Source of the DNA: Hyphomicrobiales bacterium
GTDB lineage: Bacteria > Pseudomonadota > Alphaproteobacteria > Rhizobiales > Beijerinckiaceae
Reading direction: 5' to 3'
Assembly: GCA_900473415.1 (NCBI GenBank)
Contig: UCLR01000005.1
Coordinates: 171,679-235,678 of the forward strand
Length of the DNA stretch: 64,000 bases
Below, piece after piece: positions 9,049 to 17,038 of the stretch. Under the pieces are notes generated by a model. The model had not been told where the DNA came from. It ran no database searches and saw nothing but the letters and a program-made list of their open reading frames with translations. The position numbers and the translations under genes are program-made. Position 1 is the first letter of the stretch; each line of letters opens with the position of its first letter.

Positions 9049-10107
9049 CTTGCCGATTTTGCGCATGGCCAGTCCGGCCATGAAGTACATCATCACGTAG
9101 ACGATCACCCGGTAGGTCACGGCCGAACCCGGAGGAATGCAGATGAAGGAGAGGGCGTCGGCGCCGCGCCTGCCGCATTCATGGCCGAGCCGGATCGCCT
9201 CGTAGTCGGTCATGCCGATAGGCTCGGCGAGCTCTCCCAGCATGTCGCCATCGGAAGGGCCGGCCCCGCCAAGCACGTCCATGTCGAAATGGCAGTAGAC
9301 GGCATCCGAACCGGCAAAGGCCTGGTCGAGATTCTTGACGCAGCCCTCGATGCCAAGCTCGGTGCGGATCTTCCACATCGGCATGAAGTTGGCGCCCTCG
9401 CCGACATAGCGCCGGATCGTGGCAGGGTCTTCGAGCATGCCGCGCTCGCCGATCTCGACGAGATGCGGAATGCTCATGTTCGGACAGTCGCGATAGAGCT
9501 TGTCTTTCCAGTTGGTCGAGCCGGCGATATGCGGGCTCATCGTCGCCCAATCATAGGGCCAGGCGTCCCAATGGGTGTCGAGGCTGACCATCCCGACAGG
9601 TCCCTTGACCCTGTCGGCCACCGGCTTGCCGACGGCATAGGAGCCGCAGGGAGAGTTCTGGCCGATGACGATCGGAACCGCGCCGACATCGAGCGCGTCG
9701 TTGACCTTCCGGAGCGTGGCCTCCTGGGCTTCGAGGATCTTCTCCACGGTGCCCTCGTAGCTGGTCTCAGGCGGGATGTTGGCGTCGCCATAGTCGACGA
9801 CCTTGAGATGCTCGAAGACGTCGAGGTCGAAATCCTGGATATAGCCGGAGCGGTAACGGATCGATTGCTGGCGGACATGCTTCGTCGCGACGATCCACTC
9901 ATCCTTGTCGACGCCGCTGTACTGGCGGCCGAAGCCGGCGACGAAAGGCGCGCCGATGATCACGACGTCGGCACCTTCCAAATCCTTCTTCGTCACCGCA
10001 TGCGGCACGCCGAGGAAGGTCGGCATGTCTTCCTTGATCCGCGGGAAATGCGTGGTGCGCCAGACCTTGCCGCGGAAGGTCGCGTCCCAACCGGGATAAT
10101 GAGGCAT
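9040..10107 (-). CDS. Ureohydrolase (arginase/agmatinase) superfamily protein with altered first metal motif
   Basis: 355 residues of the arginase-agmatinase-guanidine hydrolase fold. The second metal motif is intact as SLDTHWDAW (D177, H179, D181) and the third is recognisable as HFDMDVL (D275, D277). The first motif, normally GGDHS, reads GQNSP (149-153), so the usual histidine ligand is absent. It lies two bases after the DctP-like gene and is probably cotranscribed with it and the PuuE-like gene. Guanidine or ureido hydrolysis is suggested by family and context, but the changed site could mean one metal, a new ligand arrangement or loss of catalysis. Confidence 0.8.
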   Translation of the reverse strand: MPHYPGWDATFRGKVWRTTHFPRIKEDMPTFLGVPHAVTKKDLEGADVVIIGAPFVAGFGRQYSGVDKDEWIVATKHVRQQSIRYRSGYIQDFDLDVFEHLKVVDYGDANIPPETSYEGTVEKILEAQEATLRKVNDALDVGAVPIVIGQNSPCGSYAVGKPVADRVKGPVGMVSLDTHWDAWPYDWATMSPHIAGSTNWKDKLYRDCPNMSIPHLVEIGERGMLEDPATIRRYVGEGANFMPMWKIRTELGIEGCVKNLDQAFAGSDAVYCHFDMDVLGGAGPSDGDMLGELAEPIGMTDYEAIRLGHECGRRGADALSFICIPPGSAVTYRVIVYVMMYFMAGLAMRKIGKGA

Positions 10108-10109
10108 CT

Positions 10110-11069
10110 TCAGAACTCCTGGGGAAGTGACGGGTGGCCGCGAAGAGCCAGGGCCGCCTCATAGGTGTCGCGCGCCGCGGCATGGCCGGCGGCGACGAGC
10201 GAATCGACATGGGCCTCGACAGCGGGCGCCGCGATGCCGCGCCAGCGTGCGAGTTCCTCGGAAGATAGCGCGCCCATCACCTGGCCTTCTGCCAGGCCCA
10301 AGGCGCGACCGGGCGCCTCCCAGGCTTGCCACCAAGCCGGGAATTGACGGGCGAGAGCCGCCCCGGAGCAGCTTTCCAGCGCGTCCTGCGCCCGGGGCGC
10401 GAGCCTGCGCCAGCTTTCGCCGTTCATCACGAAATAGAGCGGCGAGACATAGAGCTTGGTGTCGGTGTGGTGTCGGAAGATCCTGTCGGTGCCGGTATAG
10501 GCGACCACATCCCAGGCCATCACGGCGCCGTCGATGAGCCCATCTTCGGCTGCGGCCCGGATATTCGGCGGGGTCAGCGGCACGGGCTCGGCCCCCAGGC
10601 GCCGCAGCGCCGCTTCCATCGGGCCCGCCGGGCAGCGCAGGCGCAGGCCTCGCAATTGCTCCAGCCGCGTGACCAGTTCGTCGCGCGTGTGCAGGACGCC
10701 GCCGGAATCGGCATGCAGAGCCAGAACCTTCAGTCCCGCATATTCCGGCGCCAGATGCGCATCGAGCAGGTCGTTCAGGAGGCGCGTCCCCTCGGCAGAG
10801 GACGAGGCCATGAAAGGCAGGTTCATCAGCGTCGTCAGCGGAAAGCGCCCTTCGGGCAGCCCTCCCGGTGAGTGGGCGACATCCACGGTGCCGGCGACGA
10901 CCTGTGCATACTGGTTCTCGAGCTTGCCGAAGGGGCTCGTGCCGGAGAGGACCTCCACGGCGAGCGCGCCGCCCGCCGCTGCTTCGACGGCCTTCGCCCA
11001 GGGGGCGATGAAGTCGGTGTGGCTGCCGTGGTCCTCCGGCATGTAGTGGCTGACGCGAATGCGATCCAT
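10110..11069 (-). CDS. TRAP-type (DctP family) solute-binding protein fold without signal peptide
   Basis: 319 residues with the DctP/TAXI-type TRAP receptor layout: N-terminal VSHYMPEDHGSHTDFIAPWA, central GLRLRCPAGPMEAALRRLGA (carboxylate-binding Arg region), then PLTPPNIRAAAEDGLIDGAV and a C-terminal helix bundle. It starts MDRIRVSHYMP at 11069, only five bases after the upstream deacetylase stop, leaving no room for an export signal. No TRAP membrane genes are nearby. It may act as a cytoplasmic ligand-binding or enzyme accessory protein, or be exported by an unrecognised route. Neighbours are an upstream PuuE-like hydrolase and a downstream ureohydrolase. Confidence 0.78.
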   Translation of the reverse strand: MDRIRVSHYMPEDHGSHTDFIAPWAKAVEAAAGGALAVEVLSGTSPFGKLENQYAQVVAGTVDVAHSPGGLPEGRFPLTTLMNLPFMASSSAEGTRLLNDLLDAHLAPEYAGLKVLALHADSGGVLHTRDELVTRLEQLRGLRLRCPAGPMEAALRRLGAEPVPLTPPNIRAAAEDGLIDGAVMAWDVVAYTGTDRIFRHHTDTKLYVSPLYFVMNGESWRRLAPRAQDALESCSGAALARQFPAWWQAWEAPGRALGLAEGQVMGALSSEELARWRGIAAPAVEAHVDSLVAAGHAAARDTYEAALALRGHPSLPQEF

Positions 11070-11074
11070 CGCCG

Positions 11075-11974
11075 TCAGACCGGAGCGTCGGCCGGGCGCG
11101 GCTCGGGCCAGTAGGGCAGCTCGTCGCGACGCGGCGTCCAGGCGCCGCTCGCCACGACTTTGCGGACATGGGCGGCGATCTCGTCCAGCGAGGCGAACCA
11201 GACGTCGCCCTTCTCGTGCATGTAGTCGATCAGCTCGACCATGGCGTCAGCGCGCGACAGCCGGCCCGAGACGAAGGGATGCCAGACCGTGATCCAATGC
11301 CCGCCATGCCGCCATGCCGCGTCGAACTCGGCCCGGAATACCTCCATGGCGCGCTGCGGCGAGGCGATCGGCAGCATGTAGTTGAATTCGCCGAGGCAGA
11401 CATATTGCATCCAGTCGTCGAGAACGACGTCGGACGGCAGCTCGACCAGATCGCCCTGCTTGTTGCCGATGAGATAGGGCACGTCGCCGCCCATCAGCGA
11501 GGCGTCGTAGGCGAAGCCTTCGGCCTGAAGCAGTTCGAGCGTGTTCTTCGAGAAGGCGAAGGCGGGGGCGCGGAAGCCGACCGGGCGCTGCCCTGTCAGC
11601 TTGACCAGTGCTTGGATGCCAAGACCGAGGCTTTGGGCCTCTTCGTCTCGGCTTTGCAGATTCGGGCGCTTGTGCAGATAGCCGTGGTGGCCGATCTCAT
11701 GGCCGGCAGCGACGATCTTTTCCACGGCGTCGGGATAGGTTTCCGCGCACCAGCCGGGAACGAAGAAGGTCTGGCGCATCTCGTAACGGCGAAAGATCTC
11801 CAGCAGGCGCGGCACGGCCACCTGCGTGTCGTAGCGCAGCATCGATGACAGCGCGACGCGGTCCGGCGCCGTCTCGCGGAAGTTCACATGGAGCAGCGTC
11901 TCGGCGTCCATGTCGAAGGTGAAGGCGACCGCGCAGCGTTTGCCGTCTGGCCAGGGAATCGGGTTCTCGATCAT
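11075..11974 (-). CDS. PuuE-like polysaccharide-deacetylase-fold hydrolase (second copy)
   Basis: 299 residues. Motifs are AFTFDMDAE (about 17-25), GHEIGHHGYLHKRP (about 88-101), VGFRAPAFAFS and ITVWHPFVSGRLSR. The frame stays open well upstream, but ATG at 11974 (MIENPIPWPDG) has an AGAGG about twelve bases before it; ATG at 11986 is the alternative. It is the first gene of a leftward run with the DctP-like, ureohydrolase and ABC genes, divergent from the XRE-cupin regulator. It resembles the 5805-6677 protein in architecture and is likely to hydrolyse a small cyclic amide. No signal peptide. Confidence 0.85.
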   Translation of the reverse strand: MIENPIPWPDGKRCAVAFTFDMDAETLLHVNFRETAPDRVALSSMLRYDTQVAVPRLLEIFRRYEMRQTFFVPGWCAETYPDAVEKIVAAGHEIGHHGYLHKRPNLQSRDEEAQSLGLGIQALVKLTGQRPVGFRAPAFAFSKNTLELLQAEGFAYDASLMGGDVPYLIGNKQGDLVELPSDVVLDDWMQYVCLGEFNYMLPIASPQRAMEVFRAEFDAAWRHGGHWITVWHPFVSGRLSRADAMVELIDYMHEKGDVWFASLDEIAAHVRKVVASGAWTPRRDELPYWPEPRPADAPV

Positions 11975-12129
11975 CGCAGGTGCCATCCCTCTGTGGCTGC
12001 GGAAGATCGCGCCGGGCGGGGCGAGACGCGCACATCCGTCGCCCGTATGCCCTCCCGGCTGGAACGTCCTTTGCTTGCCACCGACCATCTCCCCTTCGCT
12101 GGTTAGGACTGTCGCGGTCCATTTCCTTG

Positions 12130-12148
12130 TTGTCAAGTTCATTGACAA
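12130..12148. promoter_or_regulatory. 7-bp inverted repeat between divergent genes (candidate XRE operator)
   Basis: TTGTCAA (12130-12136), spacer GTTCA, TTGACAA (12142-12148) form an exact inverted repeat. It contains a TTGACA hexamer readable on either strand, so a regulator bound here would cover a -35 element of the leftward promoter. It ends 18 bp before the XRE-cupin start at 12167, and AAGGAG (12148-12153) follows directly. Confidence 0.55.
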
Positions 12149-12166
12149 AGGAGAAAGTAACGCTGA

Positions 12167-12814
12167 ATGATCGCGATGCTTGGAGCCGGAGCTGCGATGG
12201 CAAACGAAGGTAAGGTGGCTGCGACGGATGTCGGCGGCGCGGTTGGCGCTGAAATCAAGATCGGCGGCAGGCTGCGGCATGCGCGGCTGATGAAGAGCAT
12301 GAGTCTGAAGGACGTCGCCGCGGGCATCAGCGTTTCAGAGAGCTTCATCTCGAAACTGGAGAACGACAAGGTGCAGCCCTCGCTCGCGGTGCTGCATCGG
12401 CTGGTCGCCTTCCTCGGAATCAACGTCGCGGCCATGTTCAGCAACGAAGGGGATGACAATGGCCCGCTCTTCGTCATGCGCGCGGGGGAGCGACCAACGA
12501 TCAATACCCGGTTGCGGCAGAATGCCGATGGCGTGGTGCTCGAACGGCTCATTCCGCAGACGCGCAACTCATTGCTGCAGGTCAACATCCACCAGGTCGT
12601 TCCCGGTGGCGGCAGTCACGGGCTGATCTCGCATGTCGGCGAAGAGATGGGTTACGTCCTCGAAGGCACGCTCGACCTGACGGTAGGCGACCAGACGCGC
12701 CGCCTCTTTGCCGGCGATTCCTTCTCGTTCCCATCGGAGGAGCCGCATGGCTACGCCAACCCCGGCGACGTCGTAGCGCGAATCTTGTGGGTCAACACGC
12801 CGCCCACCTTTTAG
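12167..12814 (+). CDS. XRE-family regulator with C-terminal cupin domain
   Basis: 215 residues. A Cro/CI-type HTH spans about 36-90 (GRLRHARLMKSMSLKDVAAG, ISVSESFISKLENDK), then a single cupin domain at about 135-210 with GGGSHGLISHVGEEMGYVLEG and the second motif SFPSEEPHGYANPG. This is the PuuR/SutR-type architecture, in which the cupin senses a small metabolite. The start at 12167 has AAGGAG about 13 bases upstream; MANEGK at 12197 is an alternative. It is divergent from the PuuE-like/ABC operon and upstream of a codirectional NodB-like gene and binding-protein gene, so it probably controls both sides through the palindrome at 12130-12148. Confidence 0.92.
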   Translation: MIAMLGAGAAMANEGKVAATDVGGAVGAEIKIGGRLRHARLMKSMSLKDVAAGISVSESFISKLENDKVQPSLAVLHRLVAFLGINVAAMFSNEGDDNGPLFVMRAGERPTINTRLRQNADGVVLERLIPQTRNSLLQVNIHQVVPGGGSHGLISHVGEEMGYVLEGTLDLTVGDQTRRLFAGDSFSFPSEEPHGYANPGDVVARILWVNTPPTF

Positions 12815-13018
12815 GCTGGGTGCTCAGATTCAAGTCAGTCGCTGATTGGGCAAGTTACTTGATTATAAATCATGGTGGCCCCATTGTCAGCAAACCCGAG
12901 AAAGCCAGGGGGATCGATGATCCGCGTCAGTGAGGTTGCCCGCGTCCGCTTCGCCGGTCCGTGTCGCCCCGCCGGTGCGGCCGTCGACCCGTGCCCGTGC
13001 TGAGACAGGACACTGCAG

Positions 13019-13918
13019 ATGCCTTCGAACGTTCATCTCGTCATCAATGTCGACAGCGATCCGGACCCGGTCTCGGTCTATCAGGAAGATGCTTCGCTGC
13101 TGAAGAAATACGGCCGTATGCGCGAGATCCTGGCGGAGAAGGCGGGCGGCGCCGCGGCGTGGACCGTCCTGACGGGTCCGATCTGCCGCGACCGCTTCGT
13201 CGAGCCTCCGTTCACCGGGTTCTGGCGTGAGCTGACGGAGGATGGGGCTGACTTGGTGCTGCATCCCGAGGAGGACCTTTACGGACCGCCTCCCGGCCGG
13301 GAGCCCGGAACCTGCAGCTATTACGACATCGATCACATGCGTCCGCTGATCCTGGAGAAGGCCCGGACGATGCGGGAACTCGGCATCCCGTTCGCAGCCT
13401 ACCGCGGCGGCTATCACGGCTTCACCCCGGAGATCGGGGCGGCCGTGAAGGAGGCCGGCATCGGCATCGAGCTGTCCTGCGCGCCGGGCATCGTCTGGCA
13501 GGACAAGGCGGCGGCCTGGCAGGGCGCTCCGCTCACTGCCTACTACATGTCGGCCAGCGATCAGGCGCGCCCAGCGGCCGCGGACGAAACCGATGCGCTG
13601 TTCGAGATCCCCTGGGCCTGGGACGCCGTGGCTCCGGGCACCGCGCGGCCTCGCGTCGTCGGCGAGAACTACATCATCAATGAGTTCTCGACCTTGCCGG
13701 CGATGCAGCGCGTCTGGGACGCGGTGGCCGCCCGCGCCGCCGCAACGCCCGAGCCCCAGATCGTCTCGATGGTCTGCCACACCTATACGATGGGGCAGCC
13801 CGAATACGAGGAGCGGCTCATGGCCATCCTCTCCTATGTCGCCGCGCACGGCGCCCGCTTCGTCACGCCGCGCGCGGCCAAGAGCCTGTTCGACGCTCGG
13901 TGCGCTGCTAACGCCTAG
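13019..13918 (+). CDS. Divergent NodB/polysaccharide-deacetylase-like protein
   Basis: 299 residues. I place it in the NodB-like group by pattern only. NVDSDPDP near 10 takes the place of the FDxD motif. DLVLHPEEDLYG near 80 sits where family members carry the H-x3-H pair but keeps one histidine followed by acidic residues. FAAYRGGYHGFTPE resembles the third motif, and MVCHTYTMGQPEY the late histidine motif. Length matches the PuuE-like neighbours. No signal peptide. It is codirectional with the XRE-cupin gene (205 bp upstream) and the binding-protein gene downstream. Its biochemical role is unknown, and its metal site would differ from the PuuE pattern. Confidence 0.6.
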   Translation: MPSNVHLVINVDSDPDPVSVYQEDASLLKKYGRMREILAEKAGGAAAWTVLTGPICRDRFVEPPFTGFWRELTEDGADLVLHPEEDLYGPPPGREPGTCSYYDIDHMRPLILEKARTMRELGIPFAAYRGGYHGFTPEIGAAVKEAGIGIELSCAPGIVWQDKAAAWQGAPLTAYYMSASDQARPAAADETDALFEIPWAWDAVAPGTARPRVVGENYIINEFSTLPAMQRVWDAVAARAAATPEPQIVSMVCHTYTMGQPEYEERLMAILSYVAAHGARFVTPRAAKSLFDARCAANA

Positions 13919-13920
13919 TT

Positions 13921-13942
13921 TCCGGCGCCGCATGGCGCCGGA
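13921..13942 (+). terminator. GC-rich hairpin after NodB-like gene
   Basis: TCCGGCGCC (13921-13929), loop GCAT, GGCGCCGGA (13934-13942): a perfect 9-bp stem starting three bases past the stop codon. No T-run follows. It probably terminates or attenuates the transcript before the binding-protein gene. Confidence 0.6.
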
Positions 13943-14026
13943 CGGATGCGCCTGAATTTGCCCAACCGGTGCCGAGCGGAGGAAGAAGCCGCCGGTGCCG
14001 TCCGATTAGCCACAGTGGAGGTACTC

Positions 14027-14860
14027 ATGCTCAAACAGTTCGTCTGCCGCGCCGCGCTTCTCGGCCTTGCCCTTTTGCCAGCCGCCGCTGCCGGCGCGGG
14101 CGAGATCCCCAAGGCCGTCAAGGACGCCGGCGTCCTCAAGCTTTCCATCAATGCGACCTACCCGCCGATGGAGTACAAGGATACGGAGACTGGCGCCTTC
14201 AAGGGGCTTGATATTGACCTCGTTGATGCGCTTGCGGCGAAGCTCGGCCTCAAGGTCGAGCGTACGGACGGGCTGTTCGCGCAGCTCACCCCGGCCCTGA
14301 ACACCGGACGCACCGACTTTATCCTGTCGGGCATGACCGACACGCCGCAGCGCCGTGAGACGATGGATTTCGTCAACTACATGCGCGCCGGCGCGATGTT
14401 CTATGTACTGACCAGCAGTACGATCAAGGATCCGATCGAGCTATGCGGCAAGAAGATCGCAACGATCCGCTCGACGACCTATCCGGGGCAGGTCAAGGAC
14501 TGGAGTGACGAGAACTGCGTCAAGGCCGGCAAGGGGCCGATCGAGGTCGTCGGCACCGAGAGCTCGCCGGATGCGCGACTGCAGCTGAAGCAGGGCCGCG
14601 TCGATGCCGCGGTACAGGGCGGCGAGACGATTCCCTTCACCAGCCAGCAAGAGGGCGGCGTCTACCGCGTCATCGGCAAGCCGCTGACGGTGGTCTACTA
14701 CGGCGCGGCCTTCCGCAAGACTGACACTACCTTCCGCGACGCGATCGCCGACGCGCTGCAGGAACTTGTCAAAGATGGCACCTACGGAAAAATCTTCGCG
14801 AAATGGGAACTCAGCGACTCGGCGCTGCCCAGCATCATGATCAATAGCCAGCCGCGCTGA
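14027..14860 (+). CDS. Amino-acid-type ABC transporter substrate-binding protein
   Basis: 277-residue exported type-2 binding protein. The start at 14027 has GGAGG five bases upstream and gives a Sec signal (hydrophobic core about 8-24, cleavage near AGAGE), which an upstream start would bury. Family features follow: LKLSINATYPPMEYKD, GLDIDLVDALAAKLGL, TDFILSGMTDTPQRRE and PLTVVYYGAAFRKTD. It is the likely receptor for the permease/ATPase at 7022-8685, which lacks a receptor gene on its own side of the XRE-cupin regulator. An imperfect 11-bp hairpin follows the gene. Confidence 0.92.
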   Translation: MLKQFVCRAALLGLALLPAAAAGAGEIPKAVKDAGVLKLSINATYPPMEYKDTETGAFKGLDIDLVDALAAKLGLKVERTDGLFAQLTPALNTGRTDFILSGMTDTPQRRETMDFVNYMRAGAMFYVLTSSTIKDPIELCGKKIATIRSTTYPGQVKDWSDENCVKAGKGPIEVVGTESSPDARLQLKQGRVDAAVQGGETIPFTSQQEGGVYRVIGKPLTVVYYGAAFRKTDTTFRDAIADALQELVKDGTYGKIFAKWELSDSALPSIMINSQPR

Positions 14861-14873
14861 TAGCAGTTGGAAA

Positions 14874-14905
14874 CGGAAGCTGCCGAACGGGCTTGGCGGC
14901 TTCCG
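14874..14905 (+). terminator. Hairpin downstream of binding-protein gene
   Basis: CGGAAGCTGCC (14874-14884) pairs with GGCGGCTTCCG (14895-14905), ten matches and one G-T wobble, loop of ten bases. It begins 13 bp after the stop codon and is probably the end of the 12167-14860 transcription unit. Confidence 0.55.
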
Positions 14906-15063
14906 GTATCCTCCCGGGCACACTACCTAGCTGTCGGTTGCGGCGAGACGGTCGTATCGGTTGTGTCGGAAGTTTTCGGCCTTATGCGGCCATTCGGGCG
15001 ACCGGTGACCCTTCTACCGTGGCTGTGAATTCACGCTGAAGCGCGACTTGCGGCTGTGTGATC

Positions 15064-15810
15064 CTAGCCCGCCGCCCTGATCTGGGCGAGGAGCTTCTGC
15101 CGGTAGCCAAGGCACTTTCTCTGCGTCGTGTTCAGGCGCTTGCAAATGTCCTTCAGCTCCTGGTCGGTGAGGGAGAGGGGGTCGACGTCTCGCGAGAGCC
15201 ATGTCCCGGCCCGGCCATTCGTGTTCTCGACGGTGCCTTTCTGCCAGGGCGATTGCGGATCGCAGAACCAGGTCTGCGATCCGATCCCGGCCTGGAGATA
15301 GGGCCCGTCGGTGAACTCGGTTCCGCGGTCGAAGGTGATCGAGCGGCGCGCGCGATGGGGCAGGGCGCGCATGACGCTGATGAGCCGCTCCATGATGGGC
15401 CGCGATTGCCGATCATTGTTGCGCAAGAGAACGGCGAAGCGGCTGACGTGCTCGACCAGCGATGTCACATTCGCCTTGCCGAACTTCTGACGGAACTGGA
15501 TCAGATCGCACTCCTAGTGCCCGAACTGCTTTCGGCCAGCGACGACGTCAGGACGGCGCAGGATGTTCAGCTTCGGGCTGAGGCGCTGGCCATGCCGCCG
15601 CCTCGCATGGCGCGGACGGCGTCGCGCGCAGTGTTCCGGCAGGTGCCGCCAGAGCTTGATGGCCTGACCGTCCGCCGAATAGGCGAACTTGTAGATCGTC
15701 TCGTGGCTGACGTGGCGCCGGAACTCCATCGCCAAATCGTCCACGAGGCGGGTGCTCGTGGCGACAGGGAACCAGGCCAATCTTCGGCGCCGCCCCACAA
15801 CCCAAGCCAA
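15064..15810 (-). pseudogene. IS30-family transposase remnant (5' truncated, internal stop)
   Basis: The minus strand encodes an IS30-type DDE transposase without its N-terminal HTH. It reads HVSHETIYKF, then KQFGH, an in-frame TAG at 15514-15516 where IS30 enzymes have the Trp of GHWE, then CDLI and VTSLVEHVSRF, the catalytic blocks ITFDRGTEF and CDPQSPWQKGTVEN, and the C-terminus at 15064. One nonsense change (TGG to TAG fits) plus loss of the 5' end leave it inactive. It separates the XRE-cupin locus from the sugar-acid locus. Terminal inverted repeats and target duplications were not identified. Confidence 0.85.
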
Positions 15811-15830
15811 TCACCGTTCCGCCTGCCGCA

Positions 15831-17033
15831 TCAGGCATAGGCGGTGGAACCGTCCGGGCGGCGCGGGACCTTGCGCTCCCAGTGGATGTAGTCCTCCCTG
15901 GCCAGGACATCCATATCCATTTCGACGCCCCAGCCGGACCGGTCGGGCCGCAATTCGAGATAGCCGTCCTTCGGTAGATAGGGGTCCTTGACGTACCAGG
16001 CCCCCTGCGAGCGATCGGGCTGGGCATTGGCATCGCCCCTGCCGTCGCCGAAGGCGTAGTTGGGACCATGCGGGAGCCGGTACTCGAGGATCCGGAAGTT
16101 GGGCTGCGCCGCCGAGAAATGCAGGTTCACCGCGGTGGCCAACGGCCCCATCGGGTTATGGGGGGCGATGGTCACGTAGTGCGCCTCGGCGATGGCCGCG
16201 ATCTTGCGCATCTCCAGCAGCCCGCCTACGACGCAGATATCGGGCTGGATGATGTCACAGCCTTTGACCATGAGCAGCCGCAGGAACTCGAACCGGCTGT
16301 AAAGGGATTCACCTGTCGCGAGCGTGCAGCTCAGCCCACGCTTCAGCTCGCCCCAGGCCTCCAAGTTCTCGGGCCGAAGCGGCTCCTCGAAGAAGAGCGG
16401 ATCATAGGGAGCCAGCGCGTTGCCGAGCTGTATCGCCTGCCCGACCTCGAAGATCTTGGCGTGAGCGTCGAAGGCGATCTCGTAGTCCGAGCGCACCGTC
16501 TCGCGGAGCGTGCGGAAATACTCGGCGCTGGTGCGCACGACCTCGCCCCAGCGATGCGCATGCATGTCGATCCGATAGGGGCTGAGCTTGAACGCTGTCA
16601 GCCCCCATTCCTCGTTCAGCGCGTTGAGCTGGTCGCGCGCGATGGCCGGGTCCGGCGCAGTGTAGACGCCGGCATAGACGCGCACCCGGTCGCGAACATT
16701 GCCGCCGAGCAGCATATAGACGGGGACGTCGAGCGCCTTGGCCGAAATATCCCAGAGGCAGTGATCGATTGCCGAGATCGCCGCCAGCCCGAGCGCTCCA
16801 GGCGGGAACCGGCTCTGCTGCAGCAGATAAAGGATCAGGTATTCGATCCGTCGCGGGTCTTCCCCACGGATGAACTCGAACAGGTAGTCGAGCAGCGGCA
16901 GCAACGCCTTGTCCGGGCCGTGATTGTAGCACTCGCCCCAGCCGGTCAGTCCGTCATCGGTATCGATCGCGACGACCACGCGGGGGCGGTCCTTGTCGCG
17001 CGACATATAGGCCCGCAGGCGTTCGATCTTCAT
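15831..17033 (-). CDS. Mandelate racemase/muconate lactonizing enzyme family dehydratase (galactonate dehydratase-like)
   Basis: 400-residue enolase-superfamily enzyme, cytoplasmic, Mg-dependent, expected to dehydrate a sugar acid to a 2-keto-3-deoxy acid. The capping domain is N-terminal; barrel residues visible are K149 in TAFKLSP, metal ligands D189 (FDAHAKIF), E216 (FFEEPLRPEN) and E242 (ATGESLYS), D265 (QPDICVVGG) and H292 (APHNPMGPLA). The pattern is of the mandelate-racemase/galactonate-dehydratase subgroup. ATG at 17033 is chosen because it gives a standard N-terminus (MKIERLRAYMS) five bases after the upstream gene's stop. It is second in an operon-like pair with the paralogue at 17039-18265. 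Exact sugar acid unknown. Confidence 0.88.
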   Translation of the reverse strand: MKIERLRAYMSRDKDRPRVVVAIDTDDGLTGWGECYNHGPDKALLPLLDYLFEFIRGEDPRRIEYLILYLLQQSRFPPGALGLAAISAIDHCLWDISAKALDVPVYMLLGGNVRDRVRVYAGVYTAPDPAIARDQLNALNEEWGLTAFKLSPYRIDMHAHRWGEVVRTSAEYFRTLRETVRSDYEIAFDAHAKIFEVGQAIQLGNALAPYDPLFFEEPLRPENLEAWGELKRGLSCTLATGESLYSRFEFLRLLMVKGCDIIQPDICVVGGLLEMRKIAAIAEAHYVTIAPHNPMGPLATAVNLHFSAAQPNFRILEYRLPHGPNYAFGDGRGDANAQPDRSQGAWYVKDPYLPKDGYLELRPDRSGWGVEMDMDVLAREDYIHWERKVPRRPDGSTAYA

Positions 17034-17038
17034 GGGCT

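Noticed and set aside
11974..12280. Upstream extension of the 11075 hydrolase to a 401-residue protein across the XRE operator
   Set aside because: The extension has no family sequence and would place the divergent promoter and palindrome inside the coding region.
12887..13933. 348-residue minus-strand frame opposite the NodB-like gene
   Set aside because: Antisense shadow in high-GC DNA; the plus-strand gene has family-like motifs and a terminator hairpin.
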